From NCBI GenBank assembly GCA_022821865.1, contig JAJECW010000059.1, positions 1 to 40,526 of the forward strand: a stretch of 40,526 bases of DNA. The letters run 5' to 3'. Both the position numbers and the translations under genes were made by a program. The notes below the pieces were generated by a model. It had not been told where the DNA came from, did no database searches, and worked only from the letters and a program-made list of their open reading frames with translations. Positions 35,134-40,526 of the stretch are shown here, piece after piece. This stretch comes from Pseudomonadales bacterium (GTDB taxonomy: Bacteria; Pseudomonadota; Gammaproteobacteria; Pseudomonadales; Pseudohongiellaceae). How positions within the stretch are numbered: the first letter of the stretch is position 1; every line of letters starts with the position of its first letter.

Positions 35134-36600
35134 GTGAGCGAGGAACTCCTCATCAACGAGTGTTTGCGCGAGGTGCGGGCCGCGCTCGTGGACAACGGCG
35201 TGCTGCAGGAGTTGTTCATCGAACGCGCCGGCGGGCGGGGCCTGGTCGGCAACATCTACAAGGGCCGGGTGATGAGGGTGTTGCCCGGCCTGCAGGCCAG
35301 TTTCGTGAACGTGGGCCTGGAGCGCTCGGCGTTCCTGCATGCATCGGACATCGTGCGCGGTCTGGAGGAGGAATGGAGCGGCCGGGAACGCCGCCCGGAT
35401 ATCACCGAACTGGTCGAGGAAGGGGACGAGTTGCTGGTCCAGGTGCTGAAGGACCCCCTGGGCAGCAAGGGCGCCCGGTTGAGCACATTCATTACGCTGC
35501 CGTCGCGGCTGCTCGTGTACGCGCCGGGCGGTACCGGCGTGTCCGTTTCGGCCCGGATCGACGACGACGGCGAACGCGAACGGCTGCGAAGCCTGGTCGA
35601 AGGCCTCATGGAGGAAGACGAGCAGGGCGGATACATCGTCAGGACCGCCGCGCACGGCGCAACGCTTGCAAGTCTTGCCGCCGACAAGCGGCTCCTGTCC
35701 CAACTCTGGGCAAAAGTTCACGATGCCGCCGGAAACGCCCGGGCGGAGGAACGGGTCTACCAGGACCTGCCCCTGGAAACCCGGCTGCTGAGGGATCTCC
35801 GGGACGACAGCCTGGCGCGGGTGCGCGTCGACTCGGCTTCCACCCACGAACGGATGAAACGGTTCGCGGACCGCTTCATTCCGGAGATGTCGGGTATCAT
35901 CGAATTGCACGACGACAACCGCCCGCTGTTCGATCTCTACGGCATCGAAGACGAGATCGCCCGGGCGCTGCAACGGCGCGTGCCGCTGAAATCCGGCGGT
36001 TACCTCATCATCGACCAGACGGAGGCGCTGACGACAGTCGACGTGAATTCCGGGGGTTACGTCGGGCGCCGGGACCTGGAGGAAACCAGCCTGCACACCA
36101 ACCTGGAGGCGGCCGCGGCCATCGCCAGGCAATTGCGGTTGCGCAATCTCGGGGGCATTATCATTGTGGACTTCATCGATTTGGGGGATGAGGAACACCG
36201 CCTGCAACTGCTCGAAGCGCTGGCCGGCCACCTGAAGGGGGATCGGGGCAAGACCCAGGTCATGAACGTATCGCCGCTGGGCCTGGTGGAAATGTCGCGG
36301 AAACGAACCAGCGACAGCCTGGAACGAACGTTGTGCCGGCCTTGTCCCACCTGTGATGGCCGGGGGTTCACGAAAACGCCGCAGACCGTGTGCAGCGAGA
36401 TTTTCCGGGAAGTTCTCGGCCAGCGGGCACAGGAGGAATTTTCGGAAGTGCTGGTGCTGGCGGCGCCGGATGTCATCGGCCGGCTGCTGGACGAAGACTC
36501 CGCGGCCGTGGCCAGGCTCGAGCAATTGACCGGCGCGGCGGTCCGCCTGCAGAGCGAGCGGCTTCACGGCCCGGAGCAGTTTGACGTGGTACCGATTTGA
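35134..36600 (+). CDS. rng: ribonuclease G
   Basis: Endoribonuclease that matures the 5' end of 16S rRNA and helps degrade mRNA. The 488 residues have an S1-like domain (about 35-125, GNIYKGRVMRVLPGLQASFV) and the RNase E/G catalytic core. The magnesium ligands D303 (TVDVNSGGY) and D346 (IIIVDFIDL) and the zinc-link cysteines C404 and C407 (RPCPTCDG) fall at exactly the RNase E numbers. There is no long C-terminal scaffold, which separates it from RNase E. It starts at a GTG following the promoter at 35044-35071. yhdP starts 7 bases after its stop, a conserved gammaproteobacterial pairing; the maf gene often found in front of rng is absent. Confidence 0.95.
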   Translation: MSEELLINECLREVRAALVDNGVLQELFIERAGGRGLVGNIYKGRVMRVLPGLQASFVNVGLERSAFLHASDIVRGLEEEWSGRERRPDITELVEEGDELLVQVLKDPLGSKGARLSTFITLPSRLLVYAPGGTGVSVSARIDDDGERERLRSLVEGLMEEDEQGGYIVRTAAHGATLASLAADKRLLSQLWAKVHDAAGNARAEERVYQDLPLETRLLRDLRDDSLARVRVDSASTHERMKRFADRFIPEMSGIIELHDDNRPLFDLYGIEDEIARALQRRVPLKSGGYLIIDQTEALTTVDVNSGGYVGRRDLEETSLHTNLEAAAAIARQLRLRNLGGIIIVDFIDLGDEEHRLQLLEALAGHLKGDRGKTQVMNVSPLGLVEMSRKRTSDSLERTLCRPCPTCDGRGFTKTPQTVCSEIFREVLGQRAQEEFSEVLVLAAPDVIGRLLDEDSAAVARLEQLTGAAVRLQSERLHGPEQFDVVPI

Positions 36601-36606
36601 GAGATT

Positions 36607-39600
36607 GTGCGGGGCTTGCTTAAAACTCTGATGCGAGGCATCGCCGTCACCGGGGCGGTGGCGCTGATCCTGCTCGCCATGAGCGCCGGCGTGCTGCGCC
36701 TGGTGATCATCCAGTTGCCCAGTTACCAGGGCGAGGTCTGGGAGTGGGCGCAGACGGAACTGGGCGTCGACCTGGATTTCAGCCAGATGGATGCGCGCTG
36801 GAGCCTTCTGGGACCCGAGTTCAGTTTTCGCGACGCGACGCTAAGCCGGGTAGGAGACGAAGCCAACCCCTTTCTGAGTGCTGCCGAGGCGTCGATTTCC
36901 CTGAGCGCGCCGGCACTGATTTCGGAACGGCGGCTGGAGGTGACCAGGCTGACGCTGGAGGGCTCCGACCTCAGGATCGAAAGAACCGGAAGCGGGACCC
37001 TGACGCTGGCCAACCTGCCCGGGGACGAGAGCCCGCAGACCGAGATTTCGCTGGCGGACATACCGCCTGTCACGATTGTCATCGAAAACGGCAGCATCAC
37101 CTTTGCCGACGACATGCGCCGGCGGGAATGGACGTTTGACGATGTCCGTCTGCAACTGGTCAGGGAACTGGGTGGTATCGCCGTCGAAGCCCGGGCCAAC
37201 CCGCCGGAGGAGCTGGCCCAGCGCATCGAACTGTCGGCTCAGCTGGATGCCGAGGGCACGCTCCGGGATCCGCAGTCGGTGTGGAGGTTGTTCGGCGAAA
37301 CCCGTGGCCTGGACCTGGCCGCGCTTTCGGAATTGCTCCCGGAATCGCTGCCGCTGCCCGCATCCGGTCAAGGCGACATATCTTTCTGGGTCGATTTTGC
37401 CGGCGGCGAGGCGCAGCAGGCGACCCTGGCGCTGGCGCTGGCGGGGCTGCGCGTGGGCGGGTCCGGTGGAGGCGCTCCGGACTACGACCGGATCGACGTG
37501 ACCCTGGAAGGCAGCCGCCTGCACGCTGGATGGGCGTTTTCGGCCAGCGACCTGGAACTGAACCGGGACGGCCGCGCCTGGCCGCCCGGCGCGAGCATCG
37601 ATGTGCAGCTCGGCGAGGACGGCGCCGGTCTGGCGTCGCTGTCGTTGCGCAGCAGTTTCCTGCGCCTTGAGGACCTGTCCCCGCTGGTGGCCGCCGTAGC
37701 CGCGAGCGATATTGCCGACCTGTGGTCGGAACTCCGGCCCCGGGGAGACGTTCGCGACGTGGACGCGCGCCTGGTCCGGGGCAGCGGCTCGTGGCGCTAC
37801 TCGGCCGTCGGGTCGTTCGAGCATCTCAGCGTCGCGCCCCGCGGCGCCTGGCCGGGCCTGCAGGGATTCACGGGTGCGCTGCGAACGGATTCGAGCAGCG
37901 GGCGGCTCGACCTGGACACCCGCGGGGCGGTCGTGGACTGGCCCGGCCTGTTTGCCGGGCCGCTGGATGTGGATGAACTCAGCGGCCGGGTGACCTGGAG
38001 GCAGAGGCCTTCCGGTCTTGAGCTGGCAAGCGACGACCTCGTCATCGTCACGCCCGACGGGCAGACCCGCTCCGAGCTGGCGGTGACATGGCCCGCCGCC
38101 GCCGGCCTGCCCGACGTGGCGCTACGGTCCGAGGTGCGGGATCTCGACGCCGCCGGCGCCAGGCGCTACCTTCCGGTGGGCATCTATCCGCAGGTCACCG
38201 CCTATCTCAGGCGCGCGATCGTCGGAGGCCGCGTCCCCCGGGCGACTGTCATCCTGAATGGTCCTCTGGCGTCTTTCCCCTTCGGAGACGGCGAAGGCAC
38301 GTTCCGCGCCGAAGGCACCATCGAAGGCGGCTCGATGGCGTACGTCGAGAACTGGCCCGCCGCGGAGGATCTCAACGGTGTCCTGACGTTCACCAATGCA
38401 GGCTGGGAGGCGACCGGCAGCGGCCGGGTCCTGGGCAACCGCAGCGAGGACCTGCGCGTGGGCATTCAGGACATGCGGGACCCTGTCCTTGACGTGGCCG
38501 CATCCACCCGGGGTTCCCTGGACGACGTGATTCGCTTTCTCAGGGAAGCGCCGATGATTGCCCGCCATCTGGGTCCCGACCTGCAGCTTCTGCAGTCGGG
38601 CAGCGGCGCGGCGGACGTGTCCCTTGCGCTTGAGTTGCCGCTGCACGAACTGACGGGCTATCGGCTGGACGCCGGTCTTGAGATCGCAGGCGCCGACTTG
38701 TCCGTAGAGGGCTTCGGACCGCCGGTGACGGAGATCTTCGGGGGCCTGCGCCTGGCCGGCGGCGAAGTCGCGAGTCGCGGCAATCTCGAGGCGCAATTCC
38801 TCGACGCGCCGGTGTCGATCAGCGTCGCGACGGCTGCCGAACCGGGCTATCTTTCAGACGTCGCTTTCGAAGGCGTATTCCCTGCCGAGTCCCTGCAGGC
38901 GGAGTTCGGCCTGCCCTTCTTCGAACAGGTCCTGGGTGCGTCCGCATGGCAGGGTCACGTCCTGCTGCCGGAGAACCGGTTCGTCCAGGCGCGGCGCGAG
39001 CCGCTGCGGATCGATCTGGCGACGGATCTCGCCGGTGTAGACCTGCAATTCCCCGAGCCGTTGCGCAAGCCGCCCGAACAAGGCACGCAGCTCGAGATGG
39101 AGGTCGTATTCTCCGAAGCCGATCGCCTCAACATCAACGGCCGGCTCGGCGAGGCTCATCGATTCGCGCTGAGTTACCGCAACCGGGACGGCGAACTGTC
39201 GTTTCGGCGGGGCGCTGTCCGTTTCGGCGGTGCGGAACCGCTGTTGCCGCCGCGCGATGGGCTGAGCATCAGCGGCGAACTGGGATCGGTGGACTTCGAC
39301 GACTGGTGGACCCTGTTCCGGCGGCAGGTCCCGGGCGGTACGGCTGCCGGGGTGTTGCTGGGCGCGGAACTGGCGATCGCCGATCTCGCGGTCTTCGGGC
39401 AACCGCTGGGGTCCACGGACATCCTGTTTCGCCAGCAGGCGGCCCGGTGGCAACTGCAGGTGGACAGCGATCCGATCGCGGGTGTCGTCAGCTGGCCGCT
39501 GGATCTCGGCGACCGCCCGCAGATGCTGGCGGAGCTGGAGCGGCTGCATGTCTCCACGGACAACATGTCGGCGGAGGCGAACCCCGATCCCCGGGACTTG

Positions 39601-40458
39601 CCGGGCGTGCTGGTCCACGCCGACGACTTCTCCCTGGGAACGCGCCGGTTCGGCGCCTTCCACGCGGACATACGCGCGGACCCGGCAGGCCTGAACATCG
39701 TTTCCCTCAGCGGCCGCAGCGAGAGCTTCGTGATGGAGGGCAGCGGGGGGTGGTACCAGCGGCCGGAGGGCCAGGAAACGCGGCTGGTGCTGAGCGCATC
39801 CAGCAAGGACGTCGCGGGGGCGCTGGAGCAGCTCGGGTTCGACCCCATCACCGAGGCCCAGGGCGCACAGCTTGCGCTGAACGTCTACTGGCCGTCGGGG
39901 CCGGCGCCGGGCTGGGAGGACTCGATCACGGGCGGACTGAATCTGCACCTGGAGCGGGGCAGTATTCTCAACCTGGACCCCGGCGCGGGGCGCATGGTGG
40001 GCCTGATGAGCATCGCGGCCCTGCCCCGGCGCCTGGCGCTGGATTTCCGTGATGTCTTCAACCGCGGGTTGGTGTTCGACGAGTTGAGCGGCGACTTCGT
40101 GATCATCGACGGGAACGCGTATACGGACAACCTGCGCCTCGCGGGGCCGGTGGTGGACATCGGGTTGGTGGGGCGGACGGGATTGCGCGACCGGGATTAC
40201 CAGCAGCATGCGGTGGTGACTTCGGAACCGGGGCGGATATTGCCGGCGGTGGGGTTCCTGGCGAGCCCGCAGGTGGCGGCGGCGTTGCTTCTGTTCAGCG
40301 AGATCTTCAAGGAGCCGCTGAACGGGGCGACGCGGGCGTCGTACTGCGTGACGGGGAGCTGGGCGGAGCCGATGGTGGAGCGGCAGACGGCGGAGCAGTT
40401 GCAGGAGAATCGGCTCTGTGCGGACTTGCCGCAATTGACGGCGGCGGTGGAGCCCTAG
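36607..40458 (+). CDS. yhdP: YhdP-family (TIGR02099) AsmA-like phospholipid transport protein
   Basis: Very large inner-membrane-anchored protein of 1283 residues. One transmembrane helix near the start (GAVALILLAMSAGVLRLVII) holds it in the inner membrane; the rest is periplasmic and built of repeated beta strands, as in AsmA/YhdP bridge proteins thought to carry phospholipids to the outer membrane. Family blocks are FSQMDARWSLLGPEFSFRDA, the long central DUF3971-type region, and the C-terminal LNLHLERGSILNLDPGAGR, FDELSGDFVIIDGNAY and GPVVDIGLVGRTGLRDRDY. GTG 36607 is the start, 7 bases after rng and presumably co-transcribed. Length is in the usual 1,200-1,300 range. Confidence 0.93.
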   Translation: MRGLLKTLMRGIAVTGAVALILLAMSAGVLRLVIIQLPSYQGEVWEWAQTELGVDLDFSQMDARWSLLGPEFSFRDATLSRVGDEANPFLSAAEASISLSAPALISERRLEVTRLTLEGSDLRIERTGSGTLTLANLPGDESPQTEISLADIPPVTIVIENGSITFADDMRRREWTFDDVRLQLVRELGGIAVEARANPPEELAQRIELSAQLDAEGTLRDPQSVWRLFGETRGLDLAALSELLPESLPLPASGQGDISFWVDFAGGEAQQATLALALAGLRVGGSGGGAPDYDRIDVTLEGSRLHAGWAFSASDLELNRDGRAWPPGASIDVQLGEDGAGLASLSLRSSFLRLEDLSPLVAAVAASDIADLWSELRPRGDVRDVDARLVRGSGSWRYSAVGSFEHLSVAPRGAWPGLQGFTGALRTDSSSGRLDLDTRGAVVDWPGLFAGPLDVDELSGRVTWRQRPSGLELASDDLVIVTPDGQTRSELAVTWPAAAGLPDVALRSEVRDLDAAGARRYLPVGIYPQVTAYLRRAIVGGRVPRATVILNGPLASFPFGDGEGTFRAEGTIEGGSMAYVENWPAAEDLNGVLTFTNAGWEATGSGRVLGNRSEDLRVGIQDMRDPVLDVAASTRGSLDDVIRFLREAPMIARHLGPDLQLLQSGSGAADVSLALELPLHELTGYRLDAGLEIAGADLSVEGFGPPVTEIFGGLRLAGGEVASRGNLEAQFLDAPVSISVATAAEPGYLSDVAFEGVFPAESLQAEFGLPFFEQVLGASAWQGHVLLPENRFVQARREPLRIDLATDLAGVDLQFPEPLRKPPEQGTQLEMEVVFSEADRLNINGRLGEAHRFALSYRNRDGELSFRRGAVRFGGAEPLLPPRDGLSISGELGSVDFDDWWTLFRRQVPGGTAAGVLLGAELAIADLAVFGQPLGSTDILFRQQAARWQLQVDSDPIAGVVSWPLDLGDRPQMLAELERLHVSTDNMSAEANPDPRDLPGVLVHADDFSLGTRRFGAFHADIRADPAGLNIVSLSGRSESFVMEGSGGWYQRPEGQETRLVLSASSKDVAGALEQLGFDPITEAQGAQLALNVYWPSGPAPGWEDSITGGLNLHLERGSILNLDPGAGRMVGLMSIAALPRRLALDFRDVFNRGLVFDELSGDFVIIDGNAYTDNLRLAGPVVDIGLVGRTGLRDRDYQQHAVVTSEPGRILPAVGFLASPQVAAALLLFSEIFKEPLNGATRASYCVTGSWAEPMVERQTAEQLQENRLCADLPQLTAAVEP

Positions 40459-40495
40459 TTATCGGCGCTGGTGGAGCGCAGATTTGGCGGAGTCG

Positions 40496-40526
40496 GGGGT
40501 GTGGATGTGTGCGGACACCCCTTGTT
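40496..40526 (+). terminator. hairpin after yhdP, possible terminator, cut by window end
   Basis: GGGGTGT (40496-40502) pairs with ACACCCC (40515-40521) around a 12-base loop, followed by TTGTT at the window edge. It could end the rng-yhdP transcript, although the T-run is poor. The loop side contains GTGTGCGGACA, the same 11-mer as in the right arm of the 27008-27145 repeat, so it may be one copy of a dispersed repeat. Confidence 0.45.

Noticed and set aside
34951..36567. 538-residue minus-strand frame opposite rng
   Set aside because: Antisense to rng, whose catalytic residues are all intact; no recognisable domain in the shadow.
38854..40434. 526-residue minus-strand frame inside yhdP
   Set aside because: Arg/Gln-rich antisense frame with no domain; yhdP is continuous across it.

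Overview
The window looks like a chromosomal segment of a high-GC gammaproteobacterium. The evidence is the gene set leuS, lptE, holA, nadD, rsfS, rlmH, rng and yhdP, the LptE lipoprotein, and RNase G whose active-site numbering (D303, D346, C404, C407) matches RNase E/G. No species can be named from the sequence.

Region 1 (1-1443) is the 3' part of an IS1380-family transposase, cut by the window edge, followed by an AT-rich stretch that reads like the last ~60 codons of an unrelated, broken gene.

Region 2 (1528-21424) is a catabolic island for inositol and probably for phytate. It encodes inositol dehydrogenase IolG and a second Gfo/Idh/MocA oxidoreductase, inosose dehydratase IolE, the ThDP enzyme IolD, a fused kinase/aldolase (IolC plus DUF2090), isomerase IolB, a PhoX-type phosphatase with a Tat lipoprotein signal, an RpiR-family regulator, a TRAP transporter (DctP, DctQ, DctM), a DUF1907 protein related to human C11orf54, a PanE-like dehydrogenase, a two-domain beta-propeller phytase lipoprotein, and a YidK-like sodium:solute symporter. 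A reasonable model is that phytate is dephosphorylated outside the cytoplasm by the phytase and PhoX, inositol enters through the symporter, and the Iol enzymes convert it to DHAP and malonate semialdehyde. IolA is not in the window. The TRAP/DUF1907/PanE-like operon looks like a second branch, perhaps for a sugar acid. Similar 16-17 bp sites (TAGAA or TTGAA, then TTCTA) lie in the three divergent promoter regions of the island and are candidate RpiR operators.

Region 3 (21522-30177) holds leuS (minus), lptE (plus), a TolB-like propeller protein, exonuclease III, a large nested inverted repeat, a toxin-antitoxin-like pair (DUF5615 plus a DUF429-DUF433 fusion), a decayed duplicate of the 5' end of the TolB-like gene, a GST-family protein and hisI. 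lptE and holA, usually neighbours, are separated here by about 7.5 kb.

Region 4 (30282-40526) is a plus-strand housekeeping run: cysS, yidD, a Trm112-family gene, holA, nadD, rsfS, rlmH, rng and yhdP, ending in a GC-rich hairpin that shares an 11-mer with the repeat in region 3.
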